This document shows, piece after piece, positions 1 to 5,862 of a stretch of DNA of 6,524 bases. The stretch spans positions 1-6,524 of the forward strand of contig CACWKJ010000131.1 in NCBI GenBank assembly GCA_902761395.1, written 5' to 3'. The notes under the pieces are model-generated. The model made no database searches, had not been told where the DNA came from, and saw only the letters and a list, made by a program, of their open reading frames with translations. The DNA comes from an uncultured Elusimicrobium sp. Lineage in GTDB: Bacteria; Elusimicrobiota; Endomicrobiia; Endomicrobiales; Endomicrobiaceae. Position 1 is the first letter of the stretch; each line of letters begins with the position of its first letter. The position numbers were made by a program, and so were the translations under genes.

Positions 1-659
1 TTAAAGTATTCAAAAAGGATGCTCAATCCGTAAAAAAAGGTGATGTTATATTAACTGTTAAAGGTCCTGCAGCTCCGTTACTTGCAGGGGAAAGAACCGC
101 TTTAAACTTTATACAGAAACTTTCTGGTATAGCAACAACAACAAACCAATTTGTTAAGATAATAAAAGGTTCCAAAGCAGGAATATTTGATACAAGAAAA
201 ACTCTTCCGGGCTTTAGAAACGTGTCAAAATATGCAGTTAGGTGCGGCGGTGGAAAAAACCATAGAATGAATTTGTCCGATATGGTTTTAATAAAAGATA
301 ACCATTTAGCCTTAATAGATGATTTAACTTCAAAAGTTAAAGAAATAAGAAAAAAATATAAAAAATTAAAAGTTCTTATAGAATGTGAACATGAACAACA
401 TGTTAGAAATGCAATAGCAGCAAAAGCCGATATCATAATGCTCGATAATATGAAACAAAAAGATTTGGTTAAAATGGTAAAACTTATAAGATCAAGTTCC
501 ACATCCACATACAAACCATTAATAGAAATTTCCGGCGGTGTTAATTTTCAAACCATAAAAAATTATGCTAAGTTGGGAATAGAAAGAATATCAATAGGAA
601 TGATTACACATTCTGCACCGTCATTGGACATTTCTTTGGAAGTAGATGTTCATAAATAG
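1..659 (+). CDS. nadC: Nicotinate-nucleotide pyrophosphorylase (quinolinate phosphoribosyltransferase), 5'-truncated by window edge
   Basis: Cytoplasmic enzyme of de novo NAD synthesis: quinolinate + PRPP gives nicotinate mononucleotide + CO2 + PPi. The frame is open from base 3 to the TAG at 657-659, so 218 residues are visible. The family is about 280 residues, so roughly 60 N-terminal residues lie outside the window. Numbering from the first visible codon, family signatures are GERTALNFIQKLSGIAT (29-45), DTRKTLPGFR (63-72), the Arg/Lys/His-rich substrate stretch from KYAVRCGGGKNHR into LSDMVLIKDNH (77-101), IMLDNM (145-150), EISGGV (175-180) and the phosphate-loop region ISIGMITHSAPSLDIS (196-211). 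The GTG at 222 is internal, because conserved motifs continue upstream of it in the same frame. rsmE starts 14 nt after the stop, suggesting co-transcription. No damage is seen in the visible part. Confidence 0.96.
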   Translation, partial: KVFKKDAQSVKKGDVILTVKGPAAPLLAGERTALNFIQKLSGIATTTNQFVKIIKGSKAGIFDTRKTLPGFRNVSKYAVRCGGGKNHRMNLSDMVLIKDNHLALIDDLTSKVKEIRKKYKKLKVLIECEHEQHVRNAIAAKADIIMLDNMKQKDLVKMVKLIRSSSTSTYKPLIEISGGVNFQTIKNYAKLGIERISIGMITHSAPSLDISLEVDVHK

Positions 660-673
660 TATCGGAAATAAAC

Positions 674-1402
674 ATGCCACATTTTTATGTTAATCCAAAA
701 GATATAAAAGATAAAAGTTTTGTTATAGAAAACGAACAATTTCATTATTTATCAACCGTTAGAAGATTTTCCGCAGGTGATGAAATAAATATTTTTGACG
801 GTTTAGGTAATTCTTATAAAGCAAGAATAGATAGTATAGACAGAGCAAGTATGAAGGGAACAATATTGTCTTCAAAAACTTTTGTTTTACCGAAGGTAAA
901 CATTTCGTTGTATACCGCCATACCGAAAGGTGAAAGATTCGATTGGCTTATAGAAAAAGCGGGAGAAGTAGGTGTATCAAAAATTGTTCCCGTAATTTAT
1001 TTAAGAAGTGTGTTAAAAGAATTATCCGAAAATAAAATTGAAAGATACAAAAAAATATCAATATCTGCGAGTTCTCAAAGTTGGCGGGCGGATATTATGC
1101 CTGTAGATAAACCTGTAAAGTTTAATGAAGCAGCGGAAAAAGTATCAAAAGAAAAAGATACATTAAATGTTTTACCTTGGGAAAGTGAAGAAAATAAAAA
1201 TATTTTAAGTTTATTAAATGAAAATACAGATATAAAAAATATAAATATTTTTATCGGTCCGGAAGGCGGGTTCGATAAAACGGAAATAGATGTTGCATTA
1301 AAAAACAATTTTAAGACAGTAACTTTAGGTAAAAATATTTTAAGAGTTGAAACAGCGGCAATAGTTGCTTCAAGTATTTTAACATCAATTTATAATTTAT
1401 AA
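674..1402 (+). CDS. rsmE: 16S rRNA (uracil(1498)-N(3))-methyltransferase RsmE
   Basis: SPOUT-class, SAM-dependent methyltransferase that methylates N3 of U1498 in helix 44 of 16S rRNA near the decoding centre. The protein has 242 residues, normal for the family. An N-terminal PUA-like RNA-binding domain covers about residues 1-70 (conserved start PHFYV and HYLSTVRR at 24-31). The trefoil-knot catalytic domain follows: KGERFDWLIEKAGEVGV (85-101), SQSWRADIMPV (134-144), the SAM-loop IGPEGGF (194-200) and LGKNILRVETAAIVA (218-232). All hallmark motifs are present. The usual Glu before Q135 in the EQ..R motif is Ser here. The ATG at 674 has a modest GGAA (664-667) six nt upstream and fits the family N-terminus. 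It lies directly behind nadC and probably shares its transcript. In many bacteria rsmE neighbours mtaB, as it does here across a repeat-rich spacer. Confidence 0.96.
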   Translation: MPHFYVNPKDIKDKSFVIENEQFHYLSTVRRFSAGDEINIFDGLGNSYKARIDSIDRASMKGTILSSKTFVLPKVNISLYTAIPKGERFDWLIEKAGEVGVSKIVPVIYLRSVLKELSENKIERYKKISISASSQSWRADIMPVDKPVKFNEAAEKVSKEKDTLNVLPWESEENKNILSLLNENTDIKNINIFIGPEGGFDKTEIDVALKNNFKTVTLGKNILRVETAAIVASSILTSIYNL

Positions 1403-1416
1403 TTGAAGTTGTTGTC

Positions 1417-1437
1417 ATCCCGTACTCTATACGGGAT
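1417..1437. repeat. REP-like palindrome just after rsmE (possible terminator)
   Basis: There is a perfect 8-bp inverted repeat, ATCCCGTA (1417-1424) and TACGGGAT (1430-1437), with loop CTCTA. It sits 15 nt after the rsmE stop codon. The flanks read GTC before and CTATTTTTG after, so a five-T run (1441-1445) begins 4 nt after the stem. That makes a weak intrinsic terminator for nadC-rsmE possible. The layout (GTCATCCC..., then ...GGGATC) resembles dispersed REP-type palindromes found between genes in many bacteria. That resemblance is from memory and not demonstrated here, since only one copy is in the window. It is G+C-rich compared with its surroundings, which supports a discrete element. 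Confidence 0.5.
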
Positions 1438-1471
1438 CTATTTTTGCCGTTGACTGAAGATTTTAGGTTAG

Positions 1472-1503
1472 AATAAAGTAACTAAAATATAAAATTCTTT
1501 ATT
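1472..1503. repeat. Small inverted repeat in rsmE-mtaB spacer
   Basis: AATAAAG (1472-1478) and CTTTATT (1497-1503) are a perfect 7-bp inverted repeat with an 18-nt loop. TTGCCGTTG also occurs twice around it (1444-1452 and 1502-1510) as a direct repeat. This is weak by itself in AT-rich DNA, but it adds to the unusual density of repeats in this spacer. No function can be assigned. Confidence 0.3.
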
Positions 1504-1533
1504 GCCGTTGTTGGCATTCAAAGGATTTTCAGA

Positions 1534-1632
1534 TTTTAAAATATAACGAAGTATTTGGTGAATGAAGCGTACATAAAAGAAAGCGAAGCGGTTGGTACTC
1601 GATTGAGACAAATACGAAGTTAGAATTTAAAA
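1534..1632. repeat. 99-bp imperfect palindrome in the rsmE-mtaB spacer (possible miniature repeat element)
   Basis: The outer arms 1534-1557 and 1609-1632 pair at 19 of 24 positions. The blocks are GTATTTG (1551-1557) with CAAATAC (1609-1615), TAAC (1544-1547) with GTTA (1619-1622), and TTTTAAA (1534-1540) with TTTAAAA (1626-1632). Four GAAG motifs (1548, 1564, 1585 and 1616) all lie in the same orientation, including one in each arm, where they break the symmetry. The inner part holds GTAC on both sides (1569-1572 and 1595-1598). No transposase, phage gene or CRISPR-like periodicity is present. With the two smaller palindromes upstream, it accounts for most of this 264-bp gene-free stretch. 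A non-autonomous repeat, a structured RNA or decayed sequence are all possible. Confidence 0.4.
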
Positions 1633-1666
1633 GATAAATCCGTTTCGCAAAAAAATTTTTAATTTT

Positions 1667-2815
1667 ATGAAAAATTTATTTATTTATACTTTCGGTTGTA
1701 AGATTAATCAGTATGAAAGTCAAATAATAAGAGAAAAATATTGTTTGAACGATTATGTTTATGTAGATAACTTTGAGCAAGCAGATGTTATCATTATAAA
1801 TTCTTGTTCGGTTACTGCTCATGCCGATAAACAATGTGAACAGATAATAAAAAAATTTCATACAAAAAATGAACAAGCTGAAATTATTTTAACCGGTTGT
1901 TTTGCTAAAGTTGCAAAGGAAAAGATATTACAAAAATTTCCTTTTGTTGAAATTTTAATGAAAGAGGAAATTTTAAAAGGCAGTGAACAACGAATAAAAA
2001 CTTTCGATAACCATTCGAGAGCATTTATAAAAATTCAAGATGGTTGTAACAGCTTTTGTTCTTACTGTATAGTTCCGTATGCAAGAAATATTATGTGGTC
2101 AAAGCCGGCAGATAAAATAATTGAAGAAATAAACAATTTAACAGATATCGGTTACAGCGAAATAGTCCTTACAGGAATACATATAGGTAAATATGATAGA
2201 GGAATATCTTACCTTTTATCTCATATATATAAAAATATAAATAAACTTTTTAGAATAAGATTGTCTTCAATAGAAGTTAATGAAATAACGGATGAACTTA
2301 TAGATATAATGAAAAATGAAAAAGAAAGATTTTGCCGTCATTTACATATACCTATACAATCAGCTTCGGATACTGTTTTGAAAGATATGAACAGAAAATA
2401 TTTATCTAAAGATTTTTTAGATAAAATGAATTTGCTGAAACAAAATTTTAACGATATATCTGTAACAACAGATGTTATATGCGGCTTTCCTACCGAAACA
2501 GATAAAGATTTCGATATAACATACAACTTTTTAAAAGATAATGAATTTGCAAGGTTACATGTGTTCCCGTTTTCACCAAGACAAGGAACAAAAGCATATT
2601 CTTTAAAACAAGTTTATAAAAACGGTCAGTCTAAGATAAGAACCGATAAGTTGTTAAACTTAAGTAAAGAATTGGAACAAAATTACTTTAAAAAGTTTGT
2701 CGGCACCAAAAGAAAGGCTGTTTCTTTAAGGGGGAATAAGGCCTTAACTGATAACTATTTAACTATAGAAAATATTGAAAAACATGCCGGTATATTTGAA
2801 GTTGAAGTAAAATAA
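1667..2815 (+). CDS. mtaB: tRNA (N(6)-L-threonylcarbamoyladenosine(37)-C(2))-methylthiotransferase, short form
   Basis: Radical-SAM methylthiotransferase that converts t6A37 to ms2t6A37 in ANN-decoding tRNAs, using two 4Fe-4S clusters. The N-terminal UPF0004 domain carries its three cluster cysteines: C11 (FGCKINQYES), C47 (NSCSVT) and C78 (LTGC). The radical-SAM motif CNSFCSYC gives C127, C131 and C134. Further MtaB-type motifs are LTGIHIGKY (168-176), RLSSIEVNEI (198-207), HLHIPIQSASD (225-235), DVICGFPTE (269-277) and HVFPFSPRQGT (298-308). TGIHIGKY favours MtaB over MiaB or RimO. The length of 382 is short for the family (usually 420-450), and the C-terminal TRAM region (about 345-382) is abbreviated. 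After the radical-SAM cysteines it reads YARNIMWSKP where relatives usually have a Gly/Arg/Ser-rich YARG..RS+P, an unusual local change. The ATG at 1667 fits the family N-terminus, but no Shine-Dalgarno is visible upstream, only A/T runs. Confidence 0.93.
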   Translation: MKNLFIYTFGCKINQYESQIIREKYCLNDYVYVDNFEQADVIIINSCSVTAHADKQCEQIIKKFHTKNEQAEIILTGCFAKVAKEKILQKFPFVEILMKEEILKGSEQRIKTFDNHSRAFIKIQDGCNSFCSYCIVPYARNIMWSKPADKIIEEINNLTDIGYSEIVLTGIHIGKYDRGISYLLSHIYKNINKLFRIRLSSIEVNEITDELIDIMKNEKERFCRHLHIPIQSASDTVLKDMNRKYLSKDFLDKMNLLKQNFNDISVTTDVICGFPTETDKDFDITYNFLKDNEFARLHVFPFSPRQGTKAYSLKQVYKNGQSKIRTDKLLNLSKELEQNYFKKFVGTKRKAVSLRGNKALTDNYLTIENIEKHAGIFEVEVK

Positions 2816-2827
2816 CCTAATTTTCGT

Positions 2828-2856
2828 TTGACAATAAAATTATATTTTTATAACAT
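2828..2856 (+). promoter_or_regulatory. Sigma-70-type promoter for gap(-pgk)
   Basis: A perfect -35 TTGACA (2828-2833) is followed by a 17-nt spacer and the -10 hexamer TAACAT (2851-2856, 4/6 match). The predicted start is near 2863, giving a leader of about 60 nt before the gap ATG. It lies 12 nt after the mtaB stop, where no terminator is visible, so some read-through from mtaB is possible. A strong promoter fits the high expression expected of glycolytic genes. Confidence 0.7.
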
Positions 2857-2878
2857 TTCTTTTGTATTTATGTAGGAA

Positions 2879-2908
2879 AAAATAAGCAAGACTTATTTTA
2901 ATATTAAA
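2879..2908 (+). promoter_or_regulatory. gap leader: weak hairpin and adjoining 12-bp palindrome
   Basis: The predicted gap leader contains AAAATAAG (2879-2886) pairing with CTTATTTT (2892-2899) around a 5-nt loop. A perfect 12-bp palindrome TTTAATATTAAA (2897-2908) overlaps it and ends 2 nt before the GGAGG ribosome site (2911-2915). The palindrome could be a repressor site or hinder ribosome access. The base content is almost all A/T, so chance is a serious alternative. Confidence 0.25.
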
Positions 2909-2923
2909 TTGGAGGCAGTTAAA

Positions 2924-4007
2924 ATGTCAGTAAAAGTTGCGATTAACGGATTCGGAAGAATCGGAAGATTAGCATTCAGACAAATGTTTGGTGCAAAAGG
3001 TTATGAAGTTGTTGCTATCAACGATTTGACAAGTCCTAAGATGTTGGCTCACTTGTTGAAGTATGATTCAGCACAAGGCGGATATTGCGGTAAATTCGGT
3101 GAAGAAGCAAAACACACAGTATCTTATAAAGAAGCTGTATTGGCTGAAGACGGAAAAACAGTTAAAGAATTCGGTTCAATAACTGTTGACGGAAAAGAAA
3201 TTACAATCTATGCAATTCCTAAAGCAAATGAATTACCTTGGGGAAAATTAGGTGTTGATGTTGTTTTGGAATGTACAGGTTTCTATACATCAAAAGCAAA
3301 AGCACAAGCTCACATTGATGCAGGTGCAAAAAAAGTTGTTATCTCTGCTCCGGCAGGAAATGACTTACCTACAATCGTTTACAATGTAAACCACAAAATC
3401 TTGAAAAAAGAAGATAAAATCATATCAGCAGCTTCTTGTACAACAAACTGCTTGGCACCTATGACAAAAGCTTTGAATGATTATGCTCCTATACAATCCG
3501 GAATCATGACAACAGTTCATGCTTATACCGGAGACCAAATGATTCTTGATGGTTCTTGATGGTCCGCAAAGAAAAGGTGATGTTCAAAGAGCAAGAGGCG
3601 GAGCAATTAACATTGTTCCTAACTCAACAGGTGCTGCAAAAGCTATCGGTTTAGTTATTCCTGAATTGAACGGAAAATTAATCGGTGCTGCACAAAGAGT
3701 TCCAACAGCAACAGGTTCAACAACAATTCTTCACGCAGTTGTTAAAGGAAAAGATGTTACAGTTGAAGGAATCAATGCAGCTATGAAAGCTCAAGCAAAC
3801 GAATCATTCGGATATACAGAAGAAAAATTAGTTTCTTCAGATATTATCGGTATGAGATTCGGTTCATTATTTGATGCCAACCAAACAATGGTTGCAAAAA
3901 TTGATGACGATACATATCAAGTTCAAGTTGTTTCTTGGTATGATAACGAAAACAGCTATACAAGCCAAATGGTTAGAACAATTAAGTTTTTTGCAGAATT
4001 GAACTAA
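2924..4007 (+). pseudogene. gap: Glyceraldehyde-3-phosphate dehydrogenase (type I, NAD), frameshifted by a 10-bp tandem duplication
   Basis: Phosphorylating GapDH converts glyceraldehyde-3-phosphate + NAD + Pi to 1,3-bisphosphoglycerate. The gene is read in two frames. Codons from 2924 run to a TGA at 3557-3559, and the rest continues in another frame to the TAA at 4005-4007. Removing one copy of the 10-bp repeat 3543-3552/3553-3562 gives one uninterrupted 357-residue protein, slightly longer than the usual 330-350. In that protein: NGFGRIGR (8-15), IND with the NAD-selecting Asp34, catalytic Cys172 in [12 protein letters not shown], His199 in [13 protein letters not shown] (213-216), [10 protein letters not shown] (230-239), QRVPTATGS (254-262) and the C-terminal [13 protein letters not shown] (335-347). 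No other defect is seen, so the break is recent or an assembly artefact. ATG 2924 is preferred over the in-frame TTG 2909, because GGAGG (2911-2915) sits 8 nt before the ATG and would be inside the longer version. pgk follows after 95 bp. Confidence 0.9.
3543..3562 (+). repeat. Perfect 10-bp tandem duplication inside gap
   Basis: TTCTTGATGG occurs twice back to back (3543-3552 and 3553-3562). One copy encodes the normal ILDG of the family motif [14 protein letters not shown]. The extra 10 bp shift the frame and bring TGA (3557-3559) into frame after ILDGS. Such a direct duplication is a typical slipped-strand product and could revert by the same route. Confidence 0.97.
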
Positions 4008-4041
4008 TAAAATTGGTTTAGCTTAAATAGTCTTAATTTAT

Positions 4042-4082
4042 ATTGGGTTCAGTCTGATTATATTTAATTGGCTGAACCCAAT
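4042..4082 (+). promoter_or_regulatory. Intercistronic hairpin between gap and pgk
   Basis: Perfect 11-bp arms ATTGGGTTCAG (4042-4052) and CTGAACCCAAT (4072-4082) extend by a G-U and a C-G pair to a 13-bp stem with a 15-nt A/T-rich loop. There is no T-run after it; instead the pgk ribosome site AGGAG (4092-4096) begins 10 nt later. It is therefore not an ordinary intrinsic terminator. It is better explained as a stabilising 3' structure for gap mRNA, a processing site or a partial attenuator that lets gap and pgk levels differ. Confidence 0.6.
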
Positions 4083-4102
4083 CTTCATAAGAGGAGAATA
4101 CA

Positions 4103-5350
4103 ATGTTAAACAAAAAAACCGTAGATGATTTAAAAGACATTGCAGGAAAAAAAGTTTTGGTAAGATGTGATTTTAATGTTCCTTTAAAACAAGGTGTTAT
4201 TCAAAACTATAAAAGAATAGATGCGGCTCTTCCTACAATAAAGAAATTGTTGGAACAGAAAGCAAAAGTTATTCTTTGCTCTCATATGGGAAAACCTAAA
4301 GGAGAACCTTTGCCTGAATTATCACTTGCTCCTGTAGCAGTTGCATTAAGTGAAAGATTGGGTGTAACCGTAAAATTTGCTGATGATCCTAAAGTTACAA
4401 GTGATTCAACAAAACAAATGGCAAAAGATTTGAAAGAAGGTGAAGTTTTACTTCTTCAAAATACAAGATATAGAAAAGAAGAAACAAAGTTGGAAAAAGA
4501 TGAAACTGCAATAAAATTTGCAGAAGAATTGGCAGCACTTTGCGATAACGAAATATTTGTTAACGATGCATTCGGAACAGCTCACAGAGCACATTGCTCT
4601 AATGTTGGTGTTACAAAATTCGTTAAAGAATCTGCAGCAGGATACTTGGTGGAAAAAGAAATTAAGTTTTTGGGTGATGCATTAAATTCTCCAGTTAAAC
4701 CTTTCTTGGCTATCTTGGGCGGTGCAAAAGTTTCCGACAAGATAAATGTTATTGAAAATCTTTTAGGTAAAGTAGATGCTATTATAATCGGCGGAGCAAT
4801 GGCATACACATTCTTAAAAGCACAAGGATACAAAACAGGAAAATCTTTGGTAGAAGAAGATAAACTCGATTTAGCAAAAAGTTTATTGAAAAAAGCCGAA
4901 GACAAAGGTGTAAAATTCTTGTTACCTATAGATCATGTTATAGCAACAGCAGTAGACTTTGAAAAGAAAGAAGTTCCTGCCGGTGCAACGGTAAAAAATA
5001 CAGACGGCCTTGATATTGAAGACGGATTTATGGGAGTAGATGCAGGTCCTAAATCAATAGCAAAATTCAGTGAAATAGTAAAATCCGCAAAAACAATAGT
5101 TTGGAACGGACCGTTGGGAATATTCGAAGTTCCCGAATTTTCTAAGGGAACTGTTGAAATTGCAAAGTTGGTTGCAGAAGCAACAGATAAAGGTGCAATT
5201 TCCGTAGTCGGCGGAGGAGATTCCGTATCTGCAGTTAAAAAAGCAGGTGTAGATAAAAGAATTTCTCATGTGTCGACGGGCGGCGGAGCATCTTTGGAAT
5301 TTTTGGAAGGTAAAGATTTGCCGGGTATAGCAGCCTTGCCAACAAAATAA
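4103..5350 (+). CDS. pgk: Phosphoglycerate kinase
   Basis: Cytoplasmic glycolytic enzyme: 1,3-bisphosphoglycerate + ADP gives 3-phosphoglycerate + ATP, the step after GapDH. The protein has 415 residues, within the normal range. In the N-terminal 3-phosphoglycerate domain: [10 protein letters not shown] (18-27, with R21, D23 and N25), SHMGKPKG (60-67), [12 protein letters not shown] (116-127) and [13 protein letters not shown] (152-164). In the C-terminal nucleotide domain: LGGAKVSDK (205-213), [10 protein letters not shown] (228-237), WNGPLGIFE (334-342), VVGGGDS (368-374) and [16 protein letters not shown] (389-404). Conservative departures are SHMGKP for the common SHLGRP, and QNTRYR for ENVRF. 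All functional motifs are intact. ATG 4103 has AGGAG (4092-4096) 6 nt upstream. No separate promoter is evident in the 95-bp spacer, so it is probably co-transcribed with gap. tpiA, which often follows pgk in this gene order, is absent here. Confidence 0.97.
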   Translation: MLNKKTVDDLKDIAGKKVLVRCDFNVPLKQGVIQNYKRIDAALPTIKKLLEQKAKVILCSHMGKPKGEPLPELSLAPVAVALSERLGVTVKFADDPKVTSDSTKQMAKDLKEGEVLLLQNTRYRKEETKLEKDETAIKFAEELAALCDNEIFVNDAFGTAHRAHCSNVGVTKFVKESAAGYLVEKEIKFLGDALNSPVKPFLAILGGAKVSDKINVIENLLGKVDAIIIGGAMAYTFLKAQGYKTGKSLVEEDKLDLAKSLLKKAEDKGVKFLLPIDHVIATAVDFEKKEVPAGATVKNTDGLDIEDGFMGVDAGPKSIAKFSEIVKSAKTIVWNGPLGIFEVPEFSKGTVEIAKLVAEATDKGAISVVGGGDSVSAVKKAGVDKRISHVSTGGGASLEFLEGKDLPGIAALPTK

Positions 5351-5363
5351 AAATTTTATATAA

Positions 5364-5402
5364 TTTTGTCCTGCATAATAATAAAAATTGTGCAGGACAA
5401 AA
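5364..5402. terminator. Long hairpin after pgk, possible non-canonical terminator
   Basis: Arms TTTTGTCCTGCA (5364-5375) and TGCAGGACAAAA (5391-5402) are perfect complements. The stem extends to 16 bp, with one G-U pair, around a 7-nt loop (5380-5386). It begins 14 nt after the pgk stop. On the + strand the stem is followed by A residues rather than T, so it lacks the classic U-tract. The opposite strand lacks one after the stem as well. It may still mark the pgk 3' end, because a fresh promoter for secG starts only 8 nt downstream. Confidence 0.5.
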
Positions 5403-5409
5403 AAAGTAC

Positions 5410-5438
5410 TTGCAAGAAAAAATTTTTTTTGATACAAT
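5410..5438 (+). promoter_or_regulatory. Promoter for secG-tRNA-Leu-tRNA-Gly
   Basis: The -35 TTGCAA (5410-5415, 4/6) and the -10 TACAAT (5433-5438, 5/6) are separated by exactly 17 nt that include an A6T8 tract. A second, overlapping TACAAT follows at 5438-5443. Transcription would start around 5445, only a few nt before the secG ATG at 5448, so the mRNA would be nearly leaderless. Confidence 0.6.
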
Positions 5439-5447
5439 ACAATAATT

Positions 5448-5753
5448 ATGATACTTTATTACATTATAGTAACATTACATTTTATAGTTTGTGCAGCATT
5501 GATTGTTATAGTTCTTCTCCAAGCAGGAAAGAGCGGCGGAATGGCCGGTATTTTCGGTGGCGGAGGATCTGATCAAATATTTAGTGCTCCCAGCGGAATG
5601 GCATTCATAAAAAAGCTTACTGTAGGTTGCGCCATAGTTTTTATGGTAACATCTCTTACATTAACTTTGATGTCTTCAAGATTGAGCATGAAATCGGTTA
5701 TTGATCAGGTTTCAAATATACCTATAGCTGCTGCTCAGCAGCCTACTGAGTAA
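5448..5753 (+). CDS. secG: Preprotein translocase subunit SecG
   Basis: Small inner-membrane subunit of the SecYEG protein-conducting channel, which assists SecA-driven export. The protein has 101 residues, typical length. Transmembrane segment 1 is about residues 3-24. The family's cytosolic loop follows, with VLLQAGKSGG (22-31) and the Gly-rich GIFGGGGSDQIFS (34-46). Transmembrane segment 2 is about 57-76 (KKLTVGCAIVFMVTSL at 55-70), and the C-terminal tail is short and polar with a QQPTE end. The ATG at 5448 fits the family N-terminus. No Shine-Dalgarno lies before it, and the predicted transcription start is only about 3 nt upstream, so leaderless-type initiation is likely if that promoter is used. 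The next gene, tRNA-Leu, begins 12 nt after the stop. A frame opening at 5366 that overlaps its start is spurious, since it has no SecG features. Confidence 0.95.
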   Translation: MILYYIIVTLHFIVCAALIVIVLLQAGKSGGMAGIFGGGGSDQIFSAPSGMAFIKKLTVGCAIVFMVTSLTLTLMSSRLSMKSVIDQVSNIPIAAAQQPTE

Positions 5754-5765
5754 TAGCAGGGGATT

Positions 5766-5847
5766 GCTGGGGTGGCGGAACTGGCATACGCGCACGCTTG
5801 AGGTGCGTGTCCTTAACCGGGTACGGGTTCAATTCCCGTCCCCAGCA
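5766..5847 (+). tRNA. tRNA-Leu (anticodon GAG)
   Basis: The 82-nt class II tRNA folds fully. The acceptor stem is GCTGGGG (5766-5772) with CCCCAGC (5840-5846) and discriminator A5847. The D stem is GCG/CGC (5775-5777 and 5789-5791) with the GG pair at 5783-5784. The anticodon stem is CACGC/GCGTG (5793-5797 and 5805-5809) around TTGAGGT, with anticodon GAG at 5800-5802. A short variable arm covers 5810-5822, and the T arm is ACGGG-TTCAATT-CCCGT (5823-5839). GAG reads CUC and CUU Leu codons. The 3' CCA is not encoded and must be added enzymatically. It follows secG by 12 nt and is presumably processed from the secG transcript. Confidence 0.96.
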
Positions 5848-5862
5848 TATTAAAGGAAAAAT

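Noticed and set aside
23..514. Long minus-strand frame opposite nadC (and similar minus-strand frames opposite rsmE, mtaB and pgk).
   Set aside because: They are antisense shadows of strongly conserved + strand genes, and the translations are low-complexity Phe/Ser/Leu-rich without motifs.
1558..1623. Tiny ORF with GTG start (21 codons) ending ...AVGTRLRQIRS, faintly like the start of an HTH regulator.
   Set aside because: It is too short, has no ribosome site, and lies wholly inside the imperfect palindrome. The resemblance is not meaningful at this length.
1603..1632. Possible mtaB promoter (TTGAGA ... TTAAAA).
   Set aside because: The -10 match is poor and the hexamers fall within the repeat arms. 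It cannot be told from A/T-rich background.
1403..1666. CRISPR array or attachment site in the repeat-rich spacer.
   Set aside because: There is no regular spacing of identical repeats and no cas, integrase or transposase gene in the window. The repeats are inverted and irregular.
3540..3570. Programmed +1 frameshift in gap at TCT TGA, similar in idea to the prfB CTT TGA site.
   Set aside because: A +1 shift would indeed rejoin the frames (ILDGSDGPQ), but no Shine-Dalgarno-like stimulator lies just upstream and TCT is not a known slippery codon. GapDH is also not known to use recoding. An exact 10-bp duplication is a simpler explanation.
3546..4007. Second half of gap as an independent gene starting at TTG 3546 or ATG 3549.
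   Set aside because: There is no ribosome site, it begins in the middle of a conserved GapDH motif, and it lacks the catalytic Cys and the NAD fold. It is the displaced C-terminal part of gap.
5366..5572. 68-codon frame overlapping the start of secG on the + strand.
   Set aside because: Its beginning is the pgk hairpin and the secG promoter, and the rest is secG out of frame. The protein has no recognisable character.
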